Shown: piece after piece, positions 1 through 7,219 of the stretch
Layout: the number at the start of each line of letters is the position of its first letter
How positions within the stretch are numbered: position 1 is the stretch's first letter
DNA from: Streptomyces albospinus
GTDB taxonomy: Bacteria; Actinomycetota; Actinomycetes; Streptomycetales; Streptomycetaceae
NCBI RefSeq assembly: GCF_014648695.1
Contig: NZ_BMRP01000015.1
Span: 123,918 to 187,917 of the forward strand
DNA length: 64,000 nucleotides
Direction of reading: 5' to 3'
Notes under the pieces: model-generated
Databases searched by the model: none
What the model was told of the DNA's origin: nothing
The model's input: the letters and a program-made list of their open reading frames with translations, nothing else
Position numbers and translations under genes: made by a program

Positions 1-859
1 TGGGCAGGGTGGCCCACAGGGCCACGCCCACCGACATGGTGTGCCGCAGCCGCTGATCTGCCGTCAGGGGGTCGTGGACGCAGTGGAGTTCATCGATGGA
101 GGCGCTGCCGCGGAGCCACCGTTCGTACGGCACGCGGACGCCCTCGAAACGCACCAGGGCGTATTCGAGGGGCAGCGCGTCGACGCGCAGGGGGTCGGAG
201 ATCGCGACGCCCGGCGCGGTCTCCCGCTCGTCGCACAGGTCGACGAGGAAGGGAAAGACTCCGTGGTCGATGCCGTCGACCACCAGTCGGGCGCAGACGG
301 CGGCGCTCTGCGGCATCCCCGGGACGCCGACGCCGGAGAACTTGGCCGCCCGCTGATCGGGCGTCCGCAGGACGAACTCCCGGCTGTCCGGCTGGAATTC
401 GGCGACGGTGCGCACCGCGAGGTGGCTGCCGGCGTCGCCGATCTCGGTGATGAGGAAGACGCCCTTGCGCGCCGCGGTCTCCAGCGCCTTCGGTACGTCC
501 GCCCGCTCGCCCCCCGAACCGGGCGGCCCGTTCCGCCGCAGGTCACCGGTGGCTCCGACGACCGCCCCCAGGCACAGCACGTAGTGGTTGAGCACCGTCA
601 TGTAGAGCGCCGGGTCGACGACGGCCGTGCAGGCGCTCAACGTGGTCAACAGGTCGGGGTCGGCCAGTAGTTGGTCCGGGGGCGGCAGCATCCCGGCGAG
701 CATGCGCAGCTGGCGGTGGGTGCGGTGGTTCCGGCTCTCGTGTGCCCTCGGCGGGTCCGCAGTGGCGAGCGCGGCCAGGATCCGCCGGCCCGCGGTGGTG
801 CGGAGCGGATCGTGCAGCACCGGCGCGAAGGCGGTGGACGGATCGGAGGTGGTCGTCAT
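1..859 (-). CDS. Acyl-CoA oxidase/dehydrogenase-like flavoprotein, C-terminus beyond the window
   Basis: Member of the acyl-CoA oxidase/dehydrogenase superfamily, whose enzymes use FAD to make a 2,3-double bond in an acyl thioester. About 286 residues are visible: an N-terminal helical domain, the block LNHYVLCLGAVVGATGDL, the FAD/substrate loop FLITEIGDAGSHLA and the middle beta domain with LRTPDQRAAKFSGVG and LVRFEGVRVPYERWL. The C-terminal helical domain with the catalytic base lies outside the window, so the truncation is only the window edge. Its ATG overlaps the stop codon of the acyltransferase gene upstream (ATGA), implying translational coupling. The pairing suggests modification of an acyl chain in a biosynthetic pathway rather than ordinary beta-oxidation, but that is inference. 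The exact substrate cannot be read from the sequence. Confidence 0.8.
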   Translation of the reverse strand, partial: MTTTSDPSTAFAPVLHDPLRTTAGRRILAALATADPPRAHESRNHRTHRQLRMLAGMLPPPDQLLADPDLLTTLSACTAVVDPALYMTVLNHYVLCLGAVVGATGDLRRNGPPGSGGERADVPKALETAARKGVFLITEIGDAGSHLAVRTVAEFQPDSREFVLRTPDQRAAKFSGVGVPGMPQSAAVCARLVVDGIDHGVFPFLVDLCDERETAPGVAISDPLRVDALPLEYALVRFEGVRVPYERWLRGSASIDELHCVHDPLTADQRLRHTMSVGVALWATLP

Positions 860-1917
860 CGGCTCGCTCCGTACGTCGCTTCCGACGCGGGTGCCGGGGG
901 CCGCCCCTGGCGGGTGGCCGGGTGGAGTACGTGCGGTCGCTGCCACGGGAAGTCGATGTCGGACAGCGGGCTGTGCGCGGCGTACTGACGGCCGGTCAGG
1001 ATGCGCCGGGCGTTGCGGGTCAGCGCGTGCCCGGTGCCGGCTTCCAGCAGGAGGGCGGGCGGCGGGGCGGCGGCCTGGGACAGGACGCGGGGCAGGCGTA
1101 CGGGGCGGATGAGGCAGTCGGCGAGCCCGTGGCGCACATCGTCGCCCTTGCCGTAGGCGCCCCCGTGGACGGCCGAGTGGACGGGGGTGTGGCCCGGTCG
1201 CGCGCGCAGTGCGCCCATGGCGTCCCGGAACGCCTGTGCCGGGAGGGTCAGCGAGGGGTGGTGGGTCAGGAAGGGCAGCCGCAGCCGGGCGGCCTCGATG
1301 TCCTGTGCGGCGGCCTGCTTCTCGATGCGGACCAGCTCGTCCAGCGGGCCGGACACCACCGTCTCACCAGGGTCGTTGACGCAGGCGACGACCACCTCCG
1401 CGGTCCCCGCCCCGGCGATCAGGCGCCCGGCGGCGGCCTCGCCGGCCGCCAGCAGCGTCATGCCTCCGGTGCAGCGCGTCAGGATCCGGGCGAGCCGGCA
1501 GGCGATCCTCGTACCGTCGCCGATATCGAAGACGCCCGCCGCGGTGAGGGCGGCGATCTCGCCGAAGCTGACGGCGACCAGGCGGTCGGGCGCGGCACCC
1601 ACGGCGCACAGTGCCCGGTGGACCGCCACCGAGGCTCCGAAGAGGGCGGCCTGCGGGGTTCCCACGGCGGCCTCGGCCAGGTCCCGGCCGCTCGGCGGTG
1701 CGGCACCGAGCAGCGCCGGGCCCAGCGCCGGGATGCCGTACGCACCGCTCGCCTCGTCGACCTGCTCGAACACCTCCGCGACGGCGGTCCGCACCACGGG
1801 ATGCGCACGAGCGGCCCGTACCAGGGGGCTGACGGCGAAGTCGCCCTGGCCGGGGAAGAGATGGACCACTAGGGGCCGCGCCAGGGGCGGCACGGCACGG
1901 CCGGATGTATCGGACAC
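856..1917 (-). CDS. Discrete acyl carrier protein malonyltransferase-like acyltransferase (FabD fold)
   Basis: A 353-residue stand-alone acyltransferase of the FabD / polyketide AT family, which loads malonyl or another acyl unit from CoA onto a carrier protein. It begins with the family block VVHLFPGQGD (residues about 17-26), has the nucleophile elbow AVSFGE (Ser117), and a histidine-containing segment FLTHHPSLTLPAQAF where FabD enzymes have the catalytic His. The elbow is unusual: the canonical GHSxGE Gly-His is replaced by Ala-Val. I chose the GTG start because GGAGGAG lies just upstream. The acyl-CoA oxidase-like gene follows with a four-base overlap. A discrete AT next to an oxidase hints at a polyketide or fatty-acyl natural product cluster continuing to the left; the window does not show the rest. 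Confidence 0.8.
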   Translation of the reverse strand: MSDTSGRAVPPLARPLVVHLFPGQGDFAVSPLVRAARAHPVVRTAVAEVFEQVDEASGAYGIPALGPALLGAAPPSGRDLAEAAVGTPQAALFGASVAVHRALCAVGAAPDRLVAVSFGEIAALTAAGVFDIGDGTRIACRLARILTRCTGGMTLLAAGEAAAGRLIAGAGTAEVVVACVNDPGETVVSGPLDELVRIEKQAAAQDIEAARLRLPFLTHHPSLTLPAQAFRDAMGALRARPGHTPVHSAVHGGAYGKGDDVRHGLADCLIRPVRLPRVLSQAAAPPPALLLEAGTGHALTRNARRILTGRQYAAHSPLSDIDFPWQRPHVLHPATRQGRPPAPASEATYGASR

Positions 1918-2450
1918 GGAACACTCCTCCACGCATGCACAGCGGTACGTCGCCCTGCCGCCGGCGCGGCTGTCCACCGGACGCCGGGTGCCTGGCGGGC
2001 GACGGCCCCGAGGCAGCGGGTACCGGCTGTGGCACCCACCGGGCGGGCCTGTGCTCGGATACAGATGGGACTTTCTCTCGACTATTTCCGGACTTTTTTG
2101 AACGGCGTCGCCGTCTGCTCCCGTACGGACACCCCGTCCAGCACCACCGCGGCAAGCCCGCCGACGGCGGTGTGACCTGCGGTGACCGCGCACGCCCCTC
2201 CCGGCTGCGCGCTGGACCGGCTCCGTGCCCGCACCGTCAGGCGCACGAGCCTCATCCCCCTCTCGACCGCACCGCTGCGCACTGGCCGGATCGACCGTGC
2301 GGTACGGGAGGCGAGAACCACCGCTGAGGTACATCTCCGACACAATCATGCCCAGGAGCCGTGCGCGAAGCGAAAACAGACCTTGATGCGTGAACGCGTT
2401 GAAACGGCCGCAGTCGCGGGGCGTTGGGGCCGGACAGCCTGGAGGGCGAC
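1918..2450. other. Divergent intergenic region between the acyltransferase and the NsdA-like regulator
   Basis: This 533-bp stretch separates two divergent genes. It holds the phased heptamer repeats described separately, a T-rich patch around 2071-2099 that stands out from the GC-rich surroundings, and an 8-bp palindrome AACGCGTT about 50 bp before the regulator gene. Short open frames exist on both strands but none has a ribosome binding site or recognisable protein. Confidence 0.5.
2056..2097 (-). promoter_or_regulatory. Triple 11-bp-phased direct repeat, SARP-type operator candidate
   Basis: On the + strand three heptamers, GACTTTC, GACTATT and GACTTTT, begin at 2069, 2080 and 2091, exactly 11 bp apart. 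Read toward the acyltransferase gene they are GAAAGTC-type repeats, followed after 7 bp by TATCCG, a plausible -10. Phased heptamer repeats a short distance upstream of the -10 are the known architecture of SARP-activated promoters. No SARP gene is in the window, so the assignment is inference. Confidence 0.4.
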
Positions 2451-3818
2451 ATGGCCCGTCACAGACCCAACGAGCACCTGGCGGAACTACTGACGGAAGC
2501 GAACTGGAGCGCCGGTGAACTGGCCCGCGCGGTCAACGCTCTGGGCACCAAACACGGCGTGCGGCTGCGCTACGACCGCACCTCGGTCGCGCACTGGCTC
2601 AACGGCTCCATACCCCGGCCCCCGGTCCCCGACCTGGTGGCGCAGGTCCTCACCCGGCGGATCGCCCGTACGGTGACCGTCGCCGAAACCGGACTGGTCC
2701 ACAGCACGCCGGACGAGTCACTACGGGAAAACGTACTGACCACCGCCGACCCCGTCGAACGGCTCGTCACCCTGTGCCGTACGGACATCGATCCCGCCCA
2801 ACGGGCCGTCCTCAACCGCGAACTCATCACCGCCCGCCCGCTTCCGTCCCGCGGATGGCCCGCGACGGGCAACACCGGCCCCCCGGACCCGCCGCCTGCC
2901 GAGCCCGCCCTCACCGACCTGTCCGATGACCGTCTCGACCACATGGCCGTCGTCTTCGCCACCCTGACGGAGAGGTACGGCGGCGCCCACGCGCGCTCAG
3001 CGCTCGCGACCTACCTGGCCGACGACGTCGCCCACCTCGTGGCGATCACCCACCCCGGCAGCGACCTCCCCCGCCGGCTGATCCGCGGTACCGCCCAACT
3101 CACCCACCTGCTCGGCGCCATGACCATCGACGCCTGCCTGACCAACGTGGGCTATCTCTACTACCACTCGGCTCTCGGCCTCGCCCACCGTGCCGGCGAC
3201 CGCACCTCCTACGCGATCAGCCTGCGCGCCATGAGCATGTCGGCGCTGCACCTCGACGATGTCCGCCACGCCCGGCAGTGGTCGGACCAGGCCGTGGAAA
3301 CCGCCGGCCCCGCCGCTCCCCCGGCGGTCCGCTCCTATCTGCACGCCGGACGCGCCGTCGTCCACGCCACCGACGGCAGACGCCGGCTGGCCCTCGCCGA
3401 TCTCCTGACCGCCGAACGCCACCACGACACCGCCCCGCGCAACGCCGGGCCGTTCACGCACTATCCGCTGACCGCGCTGCACTACCAGCGCGCCCTGGTC
3501 CTGCTGGCCTTGGGAGACCGCCCCGGCGCCCTGATCGCCCTCGAAGCCTCCCTCAACACGCGGCCCGCCGAGCACCACACGGCCCTGGTCCTGCTGCACG
3601 CCCTGCTCGCCCAGACCCTGCTGTCGGCGGGCGAGTTGGAGGCGGCCCTCCCCCACTGCCGGCAGCTCTTCGACCACTACCCGCTCACCTCCTCGTGCCG
3701 CGCCCGCAAGGCCCTCACCGCGCTCCGCAACGCACTGCACCCCTACCACCGCCACCCGCAGGCCAGAGAGACCCGGGCACACGCGGCATATCTGATCCGC
3801 CGCCCGTCGCTGCGCTGA
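2451..3818 (+). CDS. NsdA-like TPR transcriptional regulator
   Basis: A 455-residue cytoplasmic regulator. The N-terminus has the pattern RPNEHLAELLTEANWSAGEL, then a basic segment RYDRTSVAHWLNGSIP that is typical of the divergent helix-turn-helix seen at the start of Streptomyces NsdA-like proteins, followed by an all-helical region rich in TPR-like pairs (about residues 150-430, e.g. HYQRALVLLALGDRPGALIA and LLHALLAQTLLSAGELEAAL). NsdA-family proteins are pleiotropic repressors of differentiation and antibiotic production. The ATG is preceded by GGAGGGCGAC; a longer reading frame upstream lacks a good ribosome binding site. Being divergent from the acyltransferase/oxidase pair, it may regulate that pair. 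The family call rests on motif resemblance, not alignment. Confidence 0.7.
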   Translation: MARHRPNEHLAELLTEANWSAGELARAVNALGTKHGVRLRYDRTSVAHWLNGSIPRPPVPDLVAQVLTRRIARTVTVAETGLVHSTPDESLRENVLTTADPVERLVTLCRTDIDPAQRAVLNRELITARPLPSRGWPATGNTGPPDPPPAEPALTDLSDDRLDHMAVVFATLTERYGGAHARSALATYLADDVAHLVAITHPGSDLPRRLIRGTAQLTHLLGAMTIDACLTNVGYLYYHSALGLAHRAGDRTSYAISLRAMSMSALHLDDVRHARQWSDQAVETAGPAAPPAVRSYLHAGRAVVHATDGRRRLALADLLTAERHHDTAPRNAGPFTHYPLTALHYQRALVLLALGDRPGALIALEASLNTRPAEHHTALVLLHALLAQTLLSAGELEAALPHCRQLFDHYPLTSSCRARKALTALRNALHPYHRHPQARETRAHAAYLIRRPSLR

Positions 3819-3888
3819 GCCGACAGCCGGCGCCCTCTCACCAACCGCTCCACCCCGGCGCCCTGTTCACCGCGGACCAGTGCACCGG

Positions 3889-4527
3889 TCAGCCCACCGA
3901 TCCGTCCGACGAAGCCGACTCCGCCGGCCCCTGGGACGCTGCCGCGGCGAGCAGTTCCAGGGACCACGTCAGGCTGCCGTCCCGCAGATCGCTGATCACC
4001 CCATCGAGCCAGCGCTGCTCGGCGGCGAGGACGGCGAGCGTGTACTCGTCCTCGATCAGCGCGACCCGCGGCACTCCCGCCTCCGCGGCCCCGGACCGGA
4101 CCTCCTCCATGGCGGCACGCTGGGCGGCGATGCGCTCGGCGCGCTGCTCCAGCGTCCGCAGCGCCTCGTCCGGCGTGAACAGCATCATGTTCGACAGGGC
4201 CGCCGGAAAGACGGGGAACTCCGCCTTCGGCACCGACAGCATCTGCTCCAGCCACTCGCGCACCGCCGCGCGGCCCGCGTCGGTGACCTCGTAGACGGTC
4301 CGCTCGGGGTACTGCTGATCGCGCTCGGTCTGCCGTACGGCGATCAGCCCGCCGACGAGCAGCCGCTCGATGGTGCGGTAAAGCCCGGCCCGCTGGCCGA
4401 CGTTGACGACCTGCTCCTTGCCCCACTGCTTGATCAGCTGCTGGAGGCCGTACGGATGCAGCGGACGGTAGTGCAGCAGTGCCAGCACGGTAAGGGCGAG
4501 GGGCGAACTCTTCACGGGGGCGGTCAT
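3889..4527 (-). CDS. PadR family transcriptional repressor
   Basis: A 212-residue PadR-type winged-helix regulator. The N-terminal segment LALTVLALLHYRPLHPYGLQ and the wing region QQYPERTVYEVTDAGRAAV are diagnostic, and the C-terminal half (about residues 95-200) is the long-helix dimerisation arm. PadR proteins usually repress a neighbouring gene and release DNA on binding a phenolic or other small ligand. It is divergent from a FAD monooxygenase, and a perfect 9-1-9 palindrome lies between them, the classical arrangement for auto-regulation plus control of the detoxifying enzyme. I chose the ATG preceded by GGCAGG; an ATG nine bases upstream has no ribosome binding site. Confidence 0.85.
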   Translation of the reverse strand: MTAPVKSSPLALTVLALLHYRPLHPYGLQQLIKQWGKEQVVNVGQRAGLYRTIERLLVGGLIAVRQTERDQQYPERTVYEVTDAGRAAVREWLEQMLSVPKAEFPVFPAALSNMMLFTPDEALRTLEQRAERIAAQRAAMEEVRSGAAEAGVPRVALIEDEYTLAVLAAEQRWLDGVISDLRDGSLTWSLELLAAAASQGPAESASSDGSVG

Positions 4528-4553
4528 GCCTGCCATCGTAGTCGTCGACGAAA

Positions 4554-4588
4554 CTAGTTGCATTGCAACTAGACTCAATGTAACTATG
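4554..4588. promoter_or_regulatory. PadR operator candidate: perfect palindrome plus third half-site
   Basis: CTAGTTGCA-T-TGCAACTAG (4554-4572) is a perfect 9-bp inverted repeat. A further half-site, TAGTTACATTG read on the minus strand, lies at 4576-4587 and differs from TAGTTGCATTG by one base. The cluster lies between the divergent PadR and monooxygenase genes, about 70 bp before the latter. Binding by the adjacent PadR protein is inferred from position and symmetry. Confidence 0.75.
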
Positions 4589-4642
4589 GAGTCCGCGAGA
4601 GAACGCGACATCCGAGCAACGACCACAGGGGGGTCTTTTCTC

Positions 4643-5842
4643 ATGACCATCGACAACAGCCGCGGCGCCGCCTCCGGCGTCCGCACGGCCTTGGTCATCG
4701 GCGGCGGAGTGGCCGGCCCGGTCACCGCGCTCGCCCTCCGCAGGGCGGGCATCGAGGCGACCGTCTTCGAGGCGTATCCCGCAGCGGCGGACGGCGTCGG
4801 TGCCTGGCTGGGCCTGGCGCCCAACGGCCAGGAGGCGCTGCGGACCATCGGCGCCGACGCCGCGCTGCACGCCATGGGCGAACCGACCCCCGCCATGGTG
4901 ATGGCGGACGGCGCCGGGAGCCACCTCGCCTCCTTCGACGGCTTCGCCGAACTGCCCGCCACCCTGGTCCTGACCCGCGCCCAGCTGTTCCGGGCGCTGA
5001 CCGACCACGCGGCGAGCGAAGGCATCCCCTTCGCGTACGGCAAGCGACTGGTCACCGCCGAGGAGACGCCCGACGGCGTCACCGCCCACTTCGCCGACGG
5101 GACCAGCGCCACCGCCGACATACTGATCGGCGCCGACGGCATCCGCTCCACCGTCCGCAGCGTCATCGACCCCGGGGCGCCCGCCCCGGAGTACGGCGGC
5201 GTGCTGAGCTTCGGCGGCTACGCCGCACCGGACTGCGGCGTCGACGCCGCCCCCGGCACCATGTACTTCGCCTTCGGCCGCGCCTTCATCGGCTACTGGC
5301 AGGACCGGGACCGCGGGCTGATCTGGTTCGCCGGCCTGCCCACCGACACCCCGCAGACCCCCGCCGAAGTGGCGCAGACACCGGCCGCTGACTGGCTGGC
5401 CAGGCTGCGCGACCTCTACGCCGACCACTTCCCGGGCAAGCAGCTGCTCCACCACACCGGCCCCGAACACCTCATGGCGGTCGGCCCGATGGAGCGCATG
5501 CCGTCGGTGCCGCACTGGCACCGCGGGCGCATGGTCCTGGTCGGCGACGCGGTGCACGCGCCGTCCTCCAGCTCCGGCCAGGGCGCCTCCCTGGCCATCG
5601 AGAGCGCCGTCGAACTGGCCCGCTGCCTGCGCGATCTGCCCACGCCCACCGAGGCGTTCGCCGCCTACGAGGCGCTGCGCCGCCCGCGCGTGGAGATGAT
5701 CGGGCTCCATGCCGCAGCCGCCAACAAGGTCAAGGCGGGCAAGGCCCAGGCCGGGCCGACGTTCCCCGACCCCGAGGAGATGCTGCGCCCGCTCCACTTC
5801 CACCGCATCGACTGGGCGGAACCGGTCACCGCCCCGGCCTGA
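4643..5842 (+). CDS. FAD-dependent monooxygenase (PHBH/TetX-type)
   Basis: A 399-residue class A flavin monooxygenase, a family that hydroxylates aromatic or polyketide-like substrates with NAD(P)H and oxygen. The N-terminal Rossmann motif is ALVIGGGVAGPVTALALRRAG (a GxGxxG variant, residues about 16-36), the DG motif is DILIGADGIRSTVR, and the GD motif, which contacts the FAD ribose, is GRMVLVGDAVHAPSSSSGQG. It is full length for the family. The start is supported by AGGGGGG nine bases upstream. Its divergent PadR neighbour and the intervening palindrome suggest induction by its substrate or a related compound. The substrate is not deducible; TetX-like inactivation of an antibiotic is possible but unproven. 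Confidence 0.88.
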   Translation: MTIDNSRGAASGVRTALVIGGGVAGPVTALALRRAGIEATVFEAYPAAADGVGAWLGLAPNGQEALRTIGADAALHAMGEPTPAMVMADGAGSHLASFDGFAELPATLVLTRAQLFRALTDHAASEGIPFAYGKRLVTAEETPDGVTAHFADGTSATADILIGADGIRSTVRSVIDPGAPAPEYGGVLSFGGYAAPDCGVDAAPGTMYFAFGRAFIGYWQDRDRGLIWFAGLPTDTPQTPAEVAQTPAADWLARLRDLYADHFPGKQLLHHTGPEHLMAVGPMERMPSVPHWHRGRMVLVGDAVHAPSSSSGQGASLAIESAVELARCLRDLPTPTEAFAAYEALRRPRVEMIGLHAAAANKVKAGKAQAGPTFPDPEEMLRPLHFHRIDWAEPVTAPA

Positions 5843-5860
5843 CCGGCCCGCGCCGAACAA

Positions 5861-5913
5861 CGCCCCCGCACCGCACCGCCGTTGCCCTCGGGCAGGCGGG
5901 CCGTGCGGGGGCG
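5861..5913 (+). terminator. Hairpin terminator candidate after the monooxygenase gene
   Basis: An 11-bp stem (CGCCCCCGCAC pairing with GTGCGGGGGCG) encloses a smaller hairpin (GCCC-TC-GGGC). No U-tract follows, as is common in Streptomyces terminators. It starts 18 bases after the stop codon. Confidence 0.55.
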
Positions 5914-5978
5914 CCGGTGCTGCAACCACCGCCGGACGCGGCGTCCCGGCGGCGGATCACGCGCCGGGTTCCGCGCGA

Positions 5979-6476
5979 TCAGCCCTGCTGGACGGGCATC
6001 ACCACCAGCTCGGCGAGAGGCACACGGCGCGGGGCCACGACGCTGAACGCGAGGGCATCGGCGATGTCGCGCGCCGTCAGCGGCTCGATCCTGGCGCGCA
6101 TCTCGCCCAGGGCCGCGCGCAGGTCCGCGTCGCGGGTCGCCGCGCCGATCTCCGTTCCGACGAGGCCCGGTTCGACGTTGCGCAGGTCGAGCCCACCGTC
6201 GAGCAGCCGGGGCAGCAGGTCGACCGCCCCGCCGTCGACGACCGTGGGGGTCGGGCGCGGGTGCGCTTCCGTCAGGGCGGCCGGCGCGTCGGGCAGCAGG
6301 GTGCGTACGGCGCTGCCGACCCCGCCGATGCGCAGCGGACCCGGAACTTCGTTGCCGAGGTCAGTCAAGTCCGCCTGCGCTGCGGCGAGTTGGGAGAGCA
6401 GGCGGTCGGCGCGGCCGGCCGGCACGCGGCCGGTGTGGGTGAGACGGACGCTGCGACCACGCGGTTCCAGGAGCCG
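5979..6476 (-). pseudogene. Fused remnant of a LysR regulator and a short-chain dehydrogenase
   Basis: One open frame joins two unrelated protein pieces. The first about 98 residues resemble a LysR regulator from the end of its helix-turn-helix (LEPRGRSVRLTHTG) through the start of the effector domain (GPLRIGGVGSAVRTLLP, then PRLLDGGLDL). At about 6182/6183 the frame continues without a break as the C-terminus of a short-chain dehydrogenase (NVEPGLVGTEIG, LTARDIADALAF, LAELVVMPVQQG). The LysR DNA-binding N-terminus, the rest of its effector domain and the SDR Rossmann/catalytic regions are all missing, and no start codon with a ribosome binding site precedes the LysR part. I read it as a deletion scar that fused two formerly adjacent genes of the same orientation. 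Confidence 0.75.
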
Positions 6477-6602
6477 TGTGGCACGGCAGCCGGACGCCGC
6501 GGCCACGGACGGCGGGCAGCCGGGCCGGGTGACGGGCGGGCGGGGACGGGCCGCCCGGCGCTCACCGCCCCCACCCGTCGTGCAGCGCGATACGGTCGCC
6601 AC

Positions 6603-7118
6603 ATGGCTGAATCCCGCTTGACCACCCCCTCGTTCCTCGTGCTCGGCATCATCGACAAACTGGGCGAGGCCAGCCCGTACGACGTGAAGGTCGAGGCCGC
6701 GCGCACCGTGGCCCCGTTCTGGTCGATGCCGCACGCGCAGGTCTACGCCCAGTGCGACCGGCTGGTGGAGGCGGGCCTGCTGTCGGAGGACCGGCAGGCC
6801 GGCGGGCGGAACCGGCGCCTGATGAAGCTGACCGCGGCGGGCAGGGCCGCCCTGGAGGAATGGCTCGCCGACCCGGCCTTCGTACCGGTCGAGGCGCGCG
6901 AGCGCGGCATCCTCAAGCTGTGGTTCGGCGCCCGGCCGGAGGTGCACTCCCCGGTGCAGATCGCCGAGCACCACCGGACCCTCACGGACTACGAGCAACT
7001 CGCGGAGAGCGTGGGCGCGTTGCTGACCCGCGGGCAGCGCGAGGCGCTCGAATTCGGTATCCGCTATGAGCGGATGATGGTCGATTTCTGGCAGTGGGTG
7101 GAACAGCGCGGGTCGTGA
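6603..7118 (+). CDS. PadR family transcriptional regulator
   Basis: A 171-residue PadR-type regulator: TTPSFLVLGIIDKLGEASPYDV is the recognition helix region with the family's Pro-Tyr-Asp/Gly signature, NRRLMKLTAAGRAALEEWL is the wing plus linker, and the C-terminal helices (IAEHHRTLTDYEQLAE onward) form the dimer arm of the Vir_act_alpha_C type. A -10-like TACGGT ends six bases before the ATG, so the mRNA could be leaderless, though no clear -35 is seen. The gene is followed by a perfect 10-5-10 palindrome and then a DUF2306 membrane protein gene in the same direction, which is its most likely target. Confidence 0.85.
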   Translation: MAESRLTTPSFLVLGIIDKLGEASPYDVKVEAARTVAPFWSMPHAQVYAQCDRLVEAGLLSEDRQAGGRNRRLMKLTAAGRAALEEWLADPAFVPVEARERGILKLWFGARPEVHSPVQIAEHHRTLTDYEQLAESVGALLTRGQREALEFGIRYERMMVDFWQWVEQRGS

Positions 7119-7166
7119 TGCCGATGCGGTGACCGTTGACCACGGCTGCGGGTCGCCCTTACCTTC

Positions 7167-7191
7167 TCGATAGTCCAGATAGGACTATCGA
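7167..7191. promoter_or_regulatory. Operator candidate, perfect 10-5-10 inverted repeat
   Basis: TCGATAGTCC and GGACTATCGA flank the spacer AGATA. It lies between the PadR gene and the membrane protein gene, 28 bp before the latter's ATG, where a bound repressor would block initiation. It differs from the palindrome at 4554-4572, so the two PadR proteins probably have separate regulons. Confidence 0.7.
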
Positions 7192-7219
7192 CGCGGGTGC
7201 AGCGAGCGAGGGAGCCGCC

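Noticed and set aside
2182..2493. Open frame before the NsdA-like gene as an independent gene
   Set aside because: No ribosome binding site or known domain, overlaps the regulator start in another frame.
3743..5929. Very long minus-strand open frame across the PadR and monooxygenase genes
   Set aside because: It is antisense to well-supported genes, of skewed Gly/Arg/Ala composition without motifs. Such frames are a by-product of high GC.
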